51,177 nt of DNA from an uncultured bacterium (GCA_902776645.1 CACYQT010000016.1:1-51177); one strand, 5' to 3'. Shown: positions 40,991 through 50,445, counted from the stretch's first letter. A program made the numbers and translations. The notes: generated from the sequence alone by a model not told the origin.

Positions 40991-42934
40991 ATGGCGTATC
41001 AAGTTCTGGCGAGAAAATGGCGTCCGCAGACGTTTGCGGAAGTAGTCGGGCAGGAGCATATCAGCCGGACGCTGAGGAATGCGATCATCCAGAACCGCAT
41101 CGGCCATGCGTATCTGTTTGTCGGTTCGCGCGGAATTGGCAAGACGACGACTGCGCGAATTTTCGCAAAGGCTTTGAATTGCGCTAACAACGTCGATGGC
41201 GAACCGTGCTGCCAATGCCAGAGCTGCCGTGAAGTGGCGGCCGGAACGTCCATGGATGTGATTGAAATCGACGGCGCGTCGCACAACAAGGTGGAGCATA
41301 TCCGCGACATCCGCGAAAACGTGCAGTACACGCCTGTCAACGGCAAATACAAAATCTACATCATCGACGAAGTCCACATGCTGACGCCGCAGGCGTGGAA
41401 CGCCCTCCTGAAGACGCTGGAGGAACCGCCGGAGCATGTGAAATTCCTTTTTGCGACGACGGAGCCGCATAAGGTCCTGCCGACGATCATCTCCCGCTGC
41501 CAGCGGTTCGATCTGAAACGCATCTCCGTCCCGCTGATCGTCCAGCGGTTGCGGCAGATTGCGGACGGCGAACATATCCATGTGGAGGACAATGCGTTGG
41601 CGGCTATCGCCCGCGCGGCAGACGGCGGCATGCGAGACGCACAGTCCATCTTCGACCAGATGATCGCCTTCTGCGGCGGTCTGGCGGACGGTGAACTGAT
41701 CACGGAAAAGGACGTCATCGACGTGTTCGGGCTGGCTTCAGGCATCGAACTGCGCGAAATGGCGGCGGCGTTGTTCACGAACGACATCAACCGCGCGATG
41801 GTCGTGCTGCAGGCGTTGGCGGACAGCGGCCGCGATCTGGAGCGGTTGTTCGGCGATTTGATCAACTACGTCCGCAACATCATGGTGGCGGGCATCTGCG
41901 ACGATCCATCCAAGTTCCTGGAAGTAAGCGACAGCGAGCTGGCGGACTTGATCGGCATCGGTCGTTCGATCGACCGGCAGATGGTGCAGCGGATTTTACA
42001 AGGGCTGGTGGCGCAGGAATGGTCGTTCCGCGCGGCCGTCAACAAGCGGATTTATTTCGAGACGGTTTTGGCCCGCGTCATGCTGGATGCGCACAGCGTC
42101 CAGCTGGACGACATCATCGCACGGCTGAACGTGCTGACAGGCGTGCTTCCGCCTGACCAGTTGCCGCCGCCGCGGCCCGCCGTGGTCATTCCGCCGGCGA
42201 CCATTGTGACAGCGGCTCCGCAGCAGCCGCAAGCTGTTGCACCGCAACCGCAGCCGCAAGTCGCGCCGCAACCGCAGCCAATGGCTACGGTACCGCAGCC
42301 GCAAGTTGCACCGCAACCGCAACCAACGGCTACTGCGCCACAACCGCAGCCGCAAGTTGCGCCACAACCAGTTGCTGAATCACAGCCGCAAGCGGTCGCA
42401 TCACAACCACTGCCGCAACCGCAACCAGTTGTTGAACAACAACAACCAGCGGCCGCTCCGGCGGCCGCCGTCTACACGGCGCCTGACATGCAGGAGCCGG
42501 TGGTGGTGACTCCTGTAGCGGAGCCGCAACCCGCCGTCGCTCCGCCACAAGCCGTCTCCGTGCCGCCTGTTGAGACGGAAGCCGTTGCACAGGAAGCGCC
42601 TGCGATTTCAGGTGATTCGACGGAAGACGAAGAAGAGGCCCGGTTGACGACGGCGAATCTGCTTCTGCGGATGAGCCAGCAGGAGGCTCCGGACTATAGC
42701 GACGATGTCACGCCGGAGACGGATTTTTCCATTCCGCAGACGCCGTTTTTGGCGGCTGCATCGCCTGCGGCCGCGCGGGACAACGTGTCGGAAGAGGCGG
42801 AATCGCTTGGGAACGGCTTGCGCGAGCCGACGGCGGAGGAGATGCAAAAGCTTCGTGAACATCCATTTGTGAAACAGGTCAATGATTTGTTCTCAACGGA
42901 TGTCATCTTCGCGCGGATCAAGAAGAATCAGTAA
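40991..42934 (+). CDS. dnaX: DNA polymerase III subunit gamma/tau
   Basis: Product is 647 residues from the ATG at 40991 (AYQVLARKWRPQTFAEVVGQ), preceded by AAGGGGAAG. Walker A GSRGIGKTTTARIFAK, a four-cysteine zinc module in CANNVDGEPCCQCQSC, Walker B YIIDEVHMLT and the sensor segment FATTEPHKVLPTIISRCQRF are all present. Residues about 395-500 are a low-complexity Pro/Gln/Val linker made of PQPQ-VAPQPQP repeats; a short C-terminal domain follows (EEMQKLREHPFVKQVNDLF). It is the clamp-loader subunit; no clear slippery site for a programmed frameshift was seen. Gene order ffs-dnaX-recR is a common one. Confidence 0.96.
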   Translation: MAYQVLARKWRPQTFAEVVGQEHISRTLRNAIIQNRIGHAYLFVGSRGIGKTTTARIFAKALNCANNVDGEPCCQCQSCREVAAGTSMDVIEIDGASHNKVEHIRDIRENVQYTPVNGKYKIYIIDEVHMLTPQAWNALLKTLEEPPEHVKFLFATTEPHKVLPTIISRCQRFDLKRISVPLIVQRLRQIADGEHIHVEDNALAAIARAADGGMRDAQSIFDQMIAFCGGLADGELITEKDVIDVFGLASGIELREMAAALFTNDINRAMVVLQALADSGRDLERLFGDLINYVRNIMVAGICDDPSKFLEVSDSELADLIGIGRSIDRQMVQRILQGLVAQEWSFRAAVNKRIYFETVLARVMLDAHSVQLDDIIARLNVLTGVLPPDQLPPPRPAVVIPPATIVTAAPQQPQAVAPQPQPQVAPQPQPMATVPQPQVAPQPQPTATAPQPQPQVAPQPVAESQPQAVASQPLPQPQPVVEQQQPAAAPAAAVYTAPDMQEPVVVTPVAEPQPAVAPPQAVSVPPVETEAVAQEAPAISGDSTEDEEEARLTTANLLLRMSQQEAPDYSDDVTPETDFSIPQTPFLAAASPAAARDNVSEEAESLGNGLREPTAEEMQKLREHPFVKQVNDLFSTDVIFARIKKNQ

Positions 42935-42961
42935 ACAAAGCAAAAAGTCCGGGAGGCGAAA

Positions 42962-43567
42962 ATGGCCGCATATCCACCTGCATTGCAACGCTTGACGGCG
43001 TACTTTTCCCGTCTGCCCGGCATCGGACGGCGGACGGCGGAGCGTCTGGCCTTGTCGTGCATGGACTGGCCGGAATCGGATTTGCAGGGCTTTGCGGAAT
43101 CGTTGGGCACTCTACGGTCGCGCATCAGACGATGCTCCATTTGCGGAAATCTTTCGGAGGAGGAGACTTGTTCGATTTGCCGCGACGAACAGCGGCAGCG
43201 GAATGTCATCTGCGTCGTGGAGCATCCGTCGCAGCTGATGGTCTTGGAGAATTCCGGCTGTTTCCGCGGACTGTATCATGTCTTGGGCGGCAAGCTGTCG
43301 CCGCTATCTGGAAAAGGGCCGGAAGATTTGCGAATCAAGGAGTTGCGTGCACGGCTGGCGGAAGGCGGCGTGGCGGAGCTGATCGTGGCGACGAGTCCGG
43401 ACGTGGAAGGGGAGGCGACGGCGCATTATCTCGCGCAGGAATTCGCCGATCTACCTGTCCGAATCACACGGATCGCGTCCGGCGTGCCGATCGGATCGGA
43501 TCTCACGTATGCGGATGCGGCGACGCTGTCCATCGCCATGGGAAGCCGCCGGACATTGGGGGAATAA
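42962..43567 (+). CDS. recR: Recombination protein RecR
   Basis: Product is 201 residues, full length: helix-hairpin-helix FSRLPGIGRRTAERLAL, zinc finger CSICGNLSEEETCSIC, Toprim start VICVVEHPSQLMVLE, then GLYHVLGGKLSPLSGKGPED and ITRIASGVPIGSDLTYADAATL. It loads RecA with RecO/RecF on gapped DNA. ybaB, often between dnaX and recR, is missing. Confidence 0.97.
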   Translation: MAAYPPALQRLTAYFSRLPGIGRRTAERLALSCMDWPESDLQGFAESLGTLRSRIRRCSICGNLSEEETCSICRDEQRQRNVICVVEHPSQLMVLENSGCFRGLYHVLGGKLSPLSGKGPEDLRIKELRARLAEGGVAELIVATSPDVEGEATAHYLAQEFADLPVRITRIASGVPIGSDLTYADAATLSIAMGSRRTLGE

Positions 43568-43572
43568 TCGGA

Positions 43573-44463
43573 ATGCTGAGGGAGTGTTTCAACGATTTCA
43601 TCGGCCACCTGCGGCTGGAGCGCGGGCTGTCGTTGCGGACGGCGAAGGCGTACGGTTCCGACATGGAGCTGTTCATCCGCTATCTTGAGTCGTTGCATAT
43701 CGATGAATGGGAGGAGGTCAGGCGGGATGATATTGCGGATTTCCTTGAAGCGGATCCGGACCATCGCATGGAACCGACGACGATTGCGCGGCGTCTTGTC
43801 TCCATCAAGGTCTTCTTCCGTTATCTGGTGGAAGAGCAAATCGTCAAGTATGACATCACGGATATCATGGAAGGGCCCCGCAAACGCCTGCAATTGCCTA
43901 GCTTCCTGACGGAACAGGAGGTGGACAGGCTGATAGCCGCGTTCACGGGAAACGACATTCTGACGATCCGCAACCGCGCCATCATCGAGGTGCTGTACGC
44001 CAGCGGGTTGCGTGCGTCCGAAATCACGCGGCTCCGTCTGGACAAGGTGGAATTCAATGAAAACTACCTGCGCGTCATCGGCAAGCGGGACAAGGAGCGC
44101 GTCGTCCCGTTCGGCCGCGAGGCGAGCGGCTGCATGACGGCGTATCTTCAGGAGGCAAGGCCGAAATTGGACAAAAGCGGGAGGGCGCTGGAGTTCTTCC
44201 TGTCGCGCACAGGGAAGGCCCTGACGCGCGAACGAATATGGATGATCGTGACGGAGGCGGCGCGGATCGCGGGCATCGACAAGGAGATCTATCCGCACAT
44301 GCTGCGCCATTCGTTCGCGACGCATCTCTTGAGCCACGGCGCGGATCTGCGCGTCATCCAGGAGATGCTCGGCCATGCGGATATATCGACGACTCAAATC
44401 TATACGCATATGGACAGCTCGCGGTTCGCGAATGCGCACCAGCAGTTCCATCCGCGTGCGTGA
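43573..44463 (+). CDS. xerD: Tyrosine recombinase XerC/XerD-like
   Basis: Product is 296 residues from the ATG at 43573, 5 bases after the recR stop; the long upstream open frame only overlaps recR. N-terminal SAM-like domain LRLERGLSLRTAKAYGSDME; catalytic residues R147 (GLRASEIT), H242 and R245 (HMLRHSFATHLL), H268 (MLGHADISTT) and nucleophile Y277. Size and motifs fit the XerD type that resolves chromosome dimers at dif. A role in an element is not indicated since no attachment sites are seen. Confidence 0.93.
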   Translation: MLRECFNDFIGHLRLERGLSLRTAKAYGSDMELFIRYLESLHIDEWEEVRRDDIADFLEADPDHRMEPTTIARRLVSIKVFFRYLVEEQIVKYDITDIMEGPRKRLQLPSFLTEQEVDRLIAAFTGNDILTIRNRAIIEVLYASGLRASEITRLRLDKVEFNENYLRVIGKRDKERVVPFGREASGCMTAYLQEARPKLDKSGRALEFFLSRTGKALTRERIWMIVTEAARIAGIDKEIYPHMLRHSFATHLLSHGADLRVIQEMLGHADISTTQIYTHMDSSRFANAHQQFHPRA

Positions 44464-44494
44464 CGTCTGTTCTAAGATCTTAACGGAGACGAAC

Positions 44495-44788
44495 ATGAAA
44501 TTGAAGAAAACGATGATGTTGGCGGCCTTGGCCGCGTTGCTGTTCGGTTGCGTGAAATCGCCGAACATGGAGCGTGTGGCGGAGGAGACGAAAAAAGGCC
44601 TGGAGGCCAGCTGGGCCGGAAAGGGCGTCACGGTGACGGCCGTCAATCTGCAACCGGACGGAACTGACAAGTATTCCGGAACGGTTTCCGTGAAGGGCGA
44701 CGGCTGGGAGGAGGATGTCAAGATCACGGTGGCCTACAAGGACGAGCAGATTACATGGAACGTGGATAAATGGGCGAAAGAAAAATAA
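44495..44788 (+). CDS. Small lipoprotein of unknown function
   Basis: Product is 97 residues from the ATG at 44495 with GGAGA 7 bases upstream. Lipoprotein signal (MKLKKTMMLAALAALLFGC). The mature part is a single alpha-beta domain (ERVAEETKKGLEASWAGKG, then VTVTAVNLQPDGTDKYSGTV, VKITVAYKDEQITWNVDKW) resembling small periplasmic proteins of the DUF4333-like kind. Family not certain. Confidence 0.8.
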   Translation: MKLKKTMMLAALAALLFGCVKSPNMERVAEETKKGLEASWAGKGVTVTAVNLQPDGTDKYSGTVSVKGDGWEEDVKITVAYKDEQITWNVDKWAKEK

Positions 44789-44796
44789 GCTTTGCT

Positions 44797-44876
44797 TATT
44801 TTTGCTTATGGCTTATGGCTTTAGAAAAATGGAGAAAGGGACAGAAGCGACAGAAGCGACAGAAGCGACAGGTGGT
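44797..44876. repeat. Short tandem repeats GACAGAAGC and GCTTATG
   Basis: GACAGAAGC-type 9-mers occur three times in a row (about 44840-44870), preceded by three GCTTAT(G/T) copies (about 44790-44820). It is one more simple intergenic array. A related purine-rich GGGACNGAAG motif appears in the spacer at 40712-40760. Confidence 0.75.
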
Positions 44877-44911
44877 TTTGGAGCCTATAGCAAACGTAAA
44901 TGGTATGGTTA

Positions 44912-45655
44912 ATGGAAGAAAAGACGGAGAGAGAAGAAAATATTGAAGCAGAGCGCGAAGACGATGCGCGGCAATATGCGGTCGCCTTCGTGTGGGCTCT
45001 GGTTGGCTTTGGACTCGGCATGGTCGCCGTCCGTGCCGTGACGGCAATATGCAAACCGCAAAATACTGTCGTTCAATTGCTTCTGGGGCTTCTTCCGTTT
45101 CAGTTGACGACGCCGTTGGCGGCGATTATCGGCCTGCGGCGCATGGCGGTGCGGAAGGGATGGCGGCGGACGGTTGAATGGGACGAGCCGAAACTGTCAT
45201 TCCAGTTGGCGTACAGGACACACGCCATTCTGTTCGTTCTATGCATAATCTGTTCATTTGCAATCAATTGGTTGTCGAAAACGGTTTGTGACAAATTGGG
45301 CATACCGTTTCCCGAACAGTCGTTGATCCAGATGGCGCATGGCAATTCCGATGTTTTGTTTTGGGGGATTGCGTTTTTTTCAGTGATGGTCTTGGCGCCT
45401 TGCGTGGAGGAATTTATCTACCGTCAAATCATGTTCAAGGCGTTGGAGGGGGCTTTGCGCCGCCGTTGGGCGGCCGTCGTGTTGACGTCGCTTTGTTTTG
45501 CGGCGGCGCATGGCATTCTGCCGATGATGCCCGCATTGTTTGCGTTGGGTGTGTTGTTCCAGGAGGCGAAACGGCGCGGCGGTCTGCGGCAGTCCATCCT
45601 GTTGCATTCATGCTACAACGGCACGATGCTGGCGTTGGTGCTGATGTTCGATTGA
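44912..45655 (+). CDS. CPBP-family intramembrane metalloprotease
   Basis: Product is 247 residues from the ATG at 44912. After a charged N-terminus come about seven hydrophobic segments. The CPBP (Abi/CAAX protease-like) active-site motifs are kept: APCVEEFIYRQIMF (EExxxR), FAAAHG (FxxxH) and a final HSCYNGT. These glutamate/histidine metalloproteases act inside the membrane; bacterial members have roles in prenyl-protein processing, immunity or quorum peptides, but no peptide gene is near. Its stop lies 2 bases from that of ung, tail to tail. Confidence 0.9.
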   Translation: MEEKTEREENIEAEREDDARQYAVAFVWALVGFGLGMVAVRAVTAICKPQNTVVQLLLGLLPFQLTTPLAAIIGLRRMAVRKGWRRTVEWDEPKLSFQLAYRTHAILFVLCIICSFAINWLSKTVCDKLGIPFPEQSLIQMAHGNSDVLFWGIAFFSVMVLAPCVEEFIYRQIMFKALEGALRRRWAAVVLTSLCFAAAHGILPMMPALFALGVLFQEAKRRGGLRQSILLHSCYNGTMLALVLMFD

Positions 45656-45657
45656 CG

Positions 45658-46329
45658 TCACAGCGTCCAATCAATGGGAGGTTGCCCCAATGCGGCAAGA
45701 GCCTTGTTGACGAGTGTGAACGGACGGGAGCCAAAGAATCCACGATAGGCGGACAGCGGAGACGGATGGGCGGTCATGATGATGGCATGACGTTTGGCGT
45801 CAATCAACGGTTTCTTCTTCTGGGCATGGCCGCCCCAAAGCAAGAATACCAATGGTTTGGAACGTGCGGAAAGAGCCTTGATGGCGGCGTCCGTGAATGG
45901 CTCCCAGCCTTTGTTCTGATGGGAGGCGGCCTGTCCTTCGCGGACGGTCAGAACGGTGTTCAGCAGCATGACGCCCTGTCGTGTCCACGGCGACAAATCG
46001 ACCGTCTGCGGAATCGGACGTTGCAGATCATCCGCGTATTCCTTTAATATATTGCGCAACGACGCGGGGGCTTTCGTGCCCGGCGGGACGGAAAAGGCGA
46101 GGCCGCAGGCCTGGCCGGCCTCATGGTAGGGATCCTGCCCGAGGAGCAGCAACCGGACATCGTCGAACGGCGTGGCGGCGAAGGCGCGGAAAATCTGATG
46201 GCGGGGCGGAAATACCTGCCCCGCAGCATATTCGCGATCGAGAAAAGCCTCCAAGGCGTTCAAATCAACGCCTTGGATCTTCAGAAACGGCCGCATGGCG
46301 GCCAGCCAGTCAGCAGGAATGTCCAGCAT
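45658..46329 (-). CDS. ung: Uracil-DNA glycosylase
   Basis: Product is 223 residues. Family 1 motifs: LLLGQDPYHEAGQACGLAFSV with the catalytic Asp, PASLRNILKEYADD, GVMLLNTVLTVREGQAASH, LLWGGHAQKKK and the intercalation loop TAHPSPLSAYRGFFGS. It removes uracil from DNA in base excision repair. It follows the aminotransferase gene by 5 bp and is probably co-transcribed with it. Confidence 0.97.
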   Translation of the reverse strand: MLDIPADWLAAMRPFLKIQGVDLNALEAFLDREYAAGQVFPPRHQIFRAFAATPFDDVRLLLLGQDPYHEAGQACGLAFSVPPGTKAPASLRNILKEYADDLQRPIPQTVDLSPWTRQGVMLLNTVLTVREGQAASHQNKGWEPFTDAAIKALSARSKPLVFLLWGGHAQKKKPLIDAKRHAIIMTAHPSPLSAYRGFFGSRPFTLVNKALAALGQPPIDWTL

Positions 46330-46334
46330 CGTAT

Positions 46335-47645
46335 TTATTTGGCTGTCAAGTCTTTGCAGCCTTGGTAGAGGATGTCGAAAAGCTCTTGGATCTGATTGAC
46401 TTCCAGACAGCTGAAGGCGATGCGCAGATCCGTCGGCGTGACGGAGATGGTTCCGACGCCGTAGTTTTCAAGCAGATGCATGCGAAGCTTTTCCGAATCC
46501 ACATTCTTGATGCGGAGGCACATGAAATAACCGCTGTTGAAGGGATAGACTTCCCATGTGTCATTGTATTTCGGATTGGAAAGAACTTCCTTCACCTTCA
46601 TGGCGCGGTCTTTCATCTTGGCGATTTTCTGGGCGCGCTCACGATAGAAGCTCGGACTGTTAAGTGCATGCAGGACAAGCCGTTGCGACAAGGCGGAACA
46701 GTTGCTGATGACACTGCGGATGGCACCGCCGAACTTGGCGTTGAGCGCTTCGTAGAGCGGCCACGGATCGACGGCTGCCTTGACGGCGACGCTGACGAAA
46801 CCGACGCGGAGGCCCCAGACGTAGACTTCCTTCGTCGCGGCGTCCGCCTTGACGGCGAGAAGACGCTCATGGCGGCCCGCCAGTTTCGTGAAAAGCGATT
46901 CCTGCATGCAGTGTTTGTCAAAAAACAGCCCGAAATAGGCGTCGTCGATGATGGCGACAACGTTGACGCCCTTTTCGGCGAGTTCGACCAATGCGTTGGC
47001 GATGGCGTCGCCTTCCTCTTCCGTTGGCGTGTATCCGCTTGGGTTGTTGGGGAAGTTCAGGAGGACGATGACTTTGTCGTGCCCTTCGGAGTATTTCTCG
47101 AGCGCCTCTTTGAAGGCGTCGATGTTGAAGCCATTGTCTTTGAAGAACTTATAGTAGCAGGGAACGGCTTCCGCACGGGTCACGAAGTTGAGGGCGTAGT
47201 TGCCCCAGTTCATGTCCGGATAGATGAGCGGGTCGCCTGGATTGACGAACATGTCCGCCAATAGCGAGAGGCCGTGGGAGAGGCCGTTCGTCACAATGGG
47301 CAGGGAGACGGGATGGCCGGACAGCGACGGATTGTCATGGAGCGTCTTGAGCCGCCATGCTTCGCGGAGCTTCGGATTTCCGGGGGAAGGCGCGTAGAGG
47401 AGGGCCGAATTGGCGTCGATGCCCGGCAGTTCCTCCATGAGGGAGGGGAGCGCCATGGCGTGGCCGTCCTCGAGAGCTGTTCCGATGGTGGCGTTGAATT
47501 TAGTGGCCAGGCTTTTGGCTTCCGCGGACTGGCTTAAGATGCCTTTGGGGAAATAGAAGCGCTTGCCGCGCTCGGACAGCATGTCGAGCACGTGCGGGTT
47601 GACGGCGGCGATTTGCCGGTTAAGTTCCTGTGCCAATGGGTTCAT
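46335..47645 (-). CDS. Class I/II PLP-dependent aminotransferase
   Basis: Product is 436 residues. Aminotransferase class I core: NPFNPSG-like LLNFPNNPSGYTPTEEEGD, VNVVAIIDDAYFGLFFD, the PLP lysine in AVKADAATKEVYVWGLRVGF and a C-terminal VYPFNSGYFMCLRI. The N-terminal part has ALYAPSPGNPKLREAWR. Substrate cannot be told; the size and insertion pattern recall bacterial enzymes annotated as putative aspartate/alanine aminotransferases. Directly upstream of ung. Confidence 0.9.
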   Translation of the reverse strand: MNPLAQELNRQIAAVNPHVLDMLSERGKRFYFPKGILSQSAEAKSLATKFNATIGTALEDGHAMALPSLMEELPGIDANSALLYAPSPGNPKLREAWRLKTLHDNPSLSGHPVSLPIVTNGLSHGLSLLADMFVNPGDPLIYPDMNWGNYALNFVTRAEAVPCYYKFFKDNGFNIDAFKEALEKYSEGHDKVIVLLNFPNNPSGYTPTEEEGDAIANALVELAEKGVNVVAIIDDAYFGLFFDKHCMQESLFTKLAGRHERLLAVKADAATKEVYVWGLRVGFVSVAVKAAVDPWPLYEALNAKFGGAIRSVISNCSALSQRLVLHALNSPSFYRERAQKIAKMKDRAMKVKEVLSNPKYNDTWEVYPFNSGYFMCLRIKNVDSEKLRMHLLENYGVGTISVTPTDLRIAFSCLEVNQIQELFDILYQGCKDLTAK

Positions 47646-47845
47646 TCGGTGGCTCCCAAGAATAGCTCGTGTTTACAGACGTTGCCTTTGCAGGCAAAAG
47701 ACAAATCACTTAATATAATGCCACGGCGGGAAAAAACTAGAAAGAGAGGCGTGCGGCCTGTTGACAATAGTTTGAAAGGGAAGAAAAGGATTAAATGACA
47801 AAAAGGCGGAAACAAAAAATACGGGGGTGTCATAAGAAAATGGCG

Positions 47846-47874
47846 TTGCAAGCGTCTAATGAATGGTATATTAT
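47846..47874 (+). promoter_or_regulatory. Promoter of the duplicated exported protein
   Basis: TTGCAA (47846-47851), a 17-base spacer and TATTAT (47869-47874) lie about 60 bases before the ATG, in an AT-rich stretch. Confidence 0.55.
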
Positions 47875-47932
47875 TTTTTTACTGTAACTAGTCTCCTAAA
47901 TATCGTTGTGCAAAATGGTCAGGAGGTATCTT

Positions 47933-49516
47933 ATGAAAAAGCTGCTGGTATTCATGCTGATGATGGTTGTCTGCGGGGCGGAGGCGAAAAGGGCGATGCC
48001 CACCGCGGAGGATCGTGCGCAGATGGAACGTGCGACGGAAATCCTTTGGCGGGAGTCGGAACTGACGGAAAACGAGATGAAGACGCTTTGGGAGCTAGTA
48101 GGACATCCATTTTCTGATGTTTCAGCTTATGCGTTTTGCGTCGCCGTCGTGCGGACTGCAAATGATTCCGCCAAATGGCATGATGTCTGCCGCAAGGCGT
48201 TGGGGCTTGGCGAATCTTCTGAAACAAGGCGGATTGCTGAAATCATAAAGGATATTGATGGCGAACTGACAGTGAAGAAGCTGGTGAAACGGCTTCAGAA
48301 ACGGTCGAAAGCCATTGACGAAAGCAAACTTAAGCACAGGCATAAGGATTCTTTGGGATATTGCCATGATATTCTGGCATATTTTCTGATTCGCGAGGCG
48401 CGGCGGGAAGGGCGGCCAGCCGTCATTCCCCCCGACGTGCGGTTTGATGTCTTGCAAAAGGAGCTGTTGGAATATGCGTTCAAGCCTGAACAGGAGGCAT
48501 GGGAATATCTGTATGTGAAAATTGAAGAACTGGCACCTTGGGACTTCGACGCCAAGGACTTGTACAAGAAAAACTTGGAGAAACGCGCAGTTGTCTCCGC
48601 ATTGGCGGCTTATTCAAAAGTCTTTTTCGATGAAGCGGTCGCCATCATGAAATCGGAGGCGACATCCGATGTCGCCATGGACATTCTGTTCGACTATTGG
48701 CTGAGAATCCGTGGCCGTCTGGATACGGAGCGGAATGAGCAGTTTAAGAAATTGTTGCGGAGACGAGAGATTCTGCAAGGAAACGTGACCACTGTCTTGT
48801 GGCGTGAAGCCGAATTGACGGAAGACGATATCCAAATGCTTCGTGACATCATGCGCAGTCCGTTCGATCGTACATCCGCATATGCCTTGTCTGCTTTCAT
48901 TGTACGTTGCGCGGAACGTCCGGACATGTTGCGCAAGGAGGCCGAAGAGCTGTTGAAATGTTCCATGAAGTACAAATCCGTGACAAGGCGCATGGCCGAA
49001 TATGTCGTGGAAGTCGGTGGCCGCATTACCATCGGTTCATTAACGGAAAAGCTTGAACATGAACATGGAATGGATATTGATGAAAATCCTGACACTCGGT
49101 TCCGTGATGCGCTTATGTATTTTCTTATCCGCGATGCACGGCGGGAAGGGAAGGCCGTCGTTGTTCCTCAGCATGTCAAGTTCAATGGATATCAAAAATC
49201 TTTGTTCGAATATGCGATCAAGCCGGAGAAGGAAGCATGGGACTTTTTGTACCCTAAATTCATGGAACTGCGTAATAAGGGGATTTACGCAGATCATTTT
49301 GTGAGGACTGCTTTGAAGGCTTATTCCGTTGTGTTCTTCGATTCGGCGACCGCCGTCATTCGGACGCAGAATGTCGACCAGAGAATCAAAGAGGAAGTTG
49401 CGCTTTATTTGCTGGACAATTTCATGCGTCTAAATGACGAACAACGGACGGAATTGTGGAACTTGTTGGATACGTGGAAGTTATTTGACAGGCAACGATC
49501 CTTCGGGCTGTGGTAG
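47933..49516 (+). CDS. Exported protein with two copies of an unknown helical module
   Basis: Product is 527 residues from the ATG at 47933, with AGGAGG 6 bases upstream. Signal peptide MKKLLVFMLMMVVCGAEA. The mature protein is all-helical and consists of two repeats of about 240 residues. Matching points: ILWRESELTENEMKTLWELV and VLWREAELTEDDIQMLRDIM; LAYFLIREARREGRPAVIPP and LMYFLIRDARREGKAVVVPQ; YAFKPEQEAWEYLY and YAIKPEKEAWDFLY. The layout resembles HEAT/ARM-like solenoids. The family is not recognised. No cysteine pairs or enzyme motifs are seen; a periplasmic scaffold is possible. Confidence 0.78.
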   Translation: MKKLLVFMLMMVVCGAEAKRAMPTAEDRAQMERATEILWRESELTENEMKTLWELVGHPFSDVSAYAFCVAVVRTANDSAKWHDVCRKALGLGESSETRRIAEIIKDIDGELTVKKLVKRLQKRSKAIDESKLKHRHKDSLGYCHDILAYFLIREARREGRPAVIPPDVRFDVLQKELLEYAFKPEQEAWEYLYVKIEELAPWDFDAKDLYKKNLEKRAVVSALAAYSKVFFDEAVAIMKSEATSDVAMDILFDYWLRIRGRLDTERNEQFKKLLRRREILQGNVTTVLWREAELTEDDIQMLRDIMRSPFDRTSAYALSAFIVRCAERPDMLRKEAEELLKCSMKYKSVTRRMAEYVVEVGGRITIGSLTEKLEHEHGMDIDENPDTRFRDALMYFLIRDARREGKAVVVPQHVKFNGYQKSLFEYAIKPEKEAWDFLYPKFMELRNKGIYADHFVRTALKAYSVVFFDSATAVIRTQNVDQRIKEEVALYLLDNFMRLNDEQRTELWNLLDTWKLFDRQRSFGLW

Positions 49517-49524
49517 GAATGCGG

Positions 49525-50445
49525 CTAGCGTTGCATGACGCCGACGATGTCGTTGACATCCGCGATGTCATGGCGGTCCAGCCAGGCGTCCAGGCCATCG
49601 ACGATGCGGACGAGGCAGGAAGGATCGCTGAAAATGGCCGTGCCGACGGCGACGGCGTTGGCGCCCGCCATCATGAATTCGACGACGTCCTCAGCCGTCG
49701 ATATTCCGCCGATTCCGATGATCGGGACGGTGACGGCCTGTCGCGCCTCATAGACCATGCGGACGGCGATCGGCTTGAGGGCGGGGCCGCTGAAACCGCC
49801 GGTCTTGTTGGCGATTTTGAAGGCACGCCGTTCGATGTCGATGGCCATGCCGGGGATCGTGTTGATGAGGGAGACCATGTCCGAACCCGCGTCCACGACG
49901 GCTTTTGCGAAATCGCCGATGCGCGTGACGTTGGGGGAGAGCTTCGTGACGAGCGGCAGCGTCGTGGCGTTGCGGACGGCGCGGACGACGGCGGCGGCCT
50001 GCACGGGATCAGTGCCGAAGGCGATGCCGCCTTCCTTGACGTTCGGGCAGGAGATGTTGATTTCCAACGCCGCGATGCCGCGTTTTTCCGCTTCGAGTCG
50101 GGCGGCGACTTCCGCGTACTGCTCGATGGTCTTGCCCCAGATGTTGACGAACACGGCGCAGTCGATGGTGCGCAGGAAGGGGAGGTAGTCCTCATGGGCG
50201 ATGAATTTGTCTATGCCCGGATTCTGCAGGCCGATGGCGTTGAGCATGCCGCCATAGACTTCCGCCGTGCGCGGCATGGGATTGCCATGGGACGGGAAGG
50301 GCGAGACGCCTTTGACGGTGATGCCGCCGATTTTTCCGAAGGGGACGAGATCTTTGTATTCCTTTCCGTAGCCGAAAGTTCCGGATGCGGTCAGAACAGG
50401 ATTGCGGAGGGCGACGCCCGCGAGATTGACAGAAAGGTTGGCCAT
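49525..50445 (-). CDS. pyrD: Dihydroorotate dehydrogenase, class 1
   Basis: Product is 306 residues of normal length for class 1B. FMN-barrel motifs: NPVLTASGTFGYGKE, KGVSPFPSHGNP, LEINISCPNVKEGG with the class 1 catalytic cysteine, NTIPGMAIDI, GGFSGPALKPIAVRMVY and IGIGGISTAEDVVEFMMAGA. It oxidises dihydroorotate to orotate in pyrimidine synthesis. Class 1B works with PyrK, which is not in the window. Tail to tail with the preceding gene (8 bp). Confidence 0.95.
   Translation of the reverse strand: MANLSVNLAGVALRNPVLTASGTFGYGKEYKDLVPFGKIGGITVKGVSPFPSHGNPMPRTAEVYGGMLNAIGLQNPGIDKFIAHEDYLPFLRTIDCAVFVNIWGKTIEQYAEVAARLEAEKRGIAALEINISCPNVKEGGIAFGTDPVQAAAVVRAVRNATTLPLVTKLSPNVTRIGDFAKAVVDAGSDMVSLINTIPGMAIDIERRAFKIANKTGGFSGPALKPIAVRMVYEARQAVTVPIIGIGGISTAEDVVEFMMAGANAVAVGTAIFSDPSCLVRIVDGLDAWLDRHDIADVNDIVGVMQR

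Noticed and set aside
43057..43572. Upstream extension of the xerD frame
   Set aside because: It overlaps recR entirely in another frame; the ATG at 43573 matches the family start.
43573..44463. Tyrosine recombinase as integrase of a mobile element
   Set aside because: Position after dnaX-recR, XerD-like size and absence of attachment repeats or cargo favour a housekeeping Xer recombinase.
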